From an uncultured Spirochaetales bacterium (GTDB taxonomy: Bacteria; Spirochaetota; Spirochaetia; Sphaerochaetales; Sphaerochaetaceae), in contig CAMEXG010000132.1 of assembly GCA_945947045.1 (NCBI GenBank), positions 1 to 5,586 on the forward strand: 5,586 nucleotides of DNA. The letters are read 5' to 3'. The position numbers and the translations under genes were made by a program. The first letter of the stretch is position 1; the number at the start of each line of letters is the position of its first letter. Below, piece after piece: positions 5,579 through 5,586 of this stretch. The notes below the pieces were generated by a model. It searched no databases. It was not told the DNA's origin and saw only the letters and a program-made list of their open reading frames with translations.

Positions 5579-5586
5579 AGAAAAAT

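Noticed and set aside
1..5586. Mobile element, CRISPR array, tRNA or rRNA
   Set aside because: No transposase or integrase motifs, spaced identical repeats, cloverleaf or rRNA-like conserved stretches were seen on either strand.

Overview
The window carries two complete two-component regulatory systems, a YfcE-type phosphodiesterase gene and the start of a transport operon. A 383-bp intergenic region between them holds the least ordinary sequence. The DNA is A+T-rich to moderate in composition, arginine is read mostly by AGA/AGG, and the intrinsic-terminator-like elements are plain hairpins with U-tracts. This fits a low-to-mid GC bacterium such as a Firmicute or a spirochaete. No gene here fixes the lineage, so that is only a guess. 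It looks like ordinary chromosomal DNA, with no transposase, phage, CRISPR, tRNA or rRNA signal.

Layout from left to right. On the minus strand, positions 2486 down to 1 read as one probable operon: an OmpR/PhoB-type response regulator (2486-1815), then a HAMP histidine kinase (1818-754, overlapping the regulator by 4 bp and starting with TTG), then azlC (706 to the window edge). AzlC is the large subunit of branched-chain amino acid or azaleucine exporters. The last bases of azlC form a strong ribosome binding site, and the frame is set up for an ATGA-type overlap, so azlD probably starts just outside the window.

Positions 2487-2869 separate this operon from the divergent yfcE gene (2870-3397, plus strand). 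Reading towards yfcE, I see: a structured element with a U8 tail, better paired as a minus-strand RNA (2531-2656); an 11-bp-period direct repeat typical of OmpR/PhoB-family binding sites (2676-2694); a second hairpin with a U-rich tail, also better paired on the minus strand (2721-2750); and a 23-bp near-perfect palindrome (2780-2802) covering the -35 box of the likely yfcE promoter.

On the right, a second minus-strand operon encodes an OmpR/PhoB-type regulator (5578-4886) followed directly, in the same frame after one TAA, by a GTG-started sensor kinase with a roughly 180-residue extracytoplasmic domain (4885-3362). Its 3' end overlaps the 3' end of yfcE by 36 bp tail to tail, with no terminator between them.

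Inference on how it works together: each regulator/kinase pair is translationally coupled, and both kinases have weak start codons, which should keep kinase below regulator. The left system may control the amino-acid exporter that follows it and may bind the direct repeats upstream of itself. Transcripts of the right system may run antisense through yfcE and stop at the 2721-2750 hairpin. Signals sensed by the two kinases cannot be read from the sequence.
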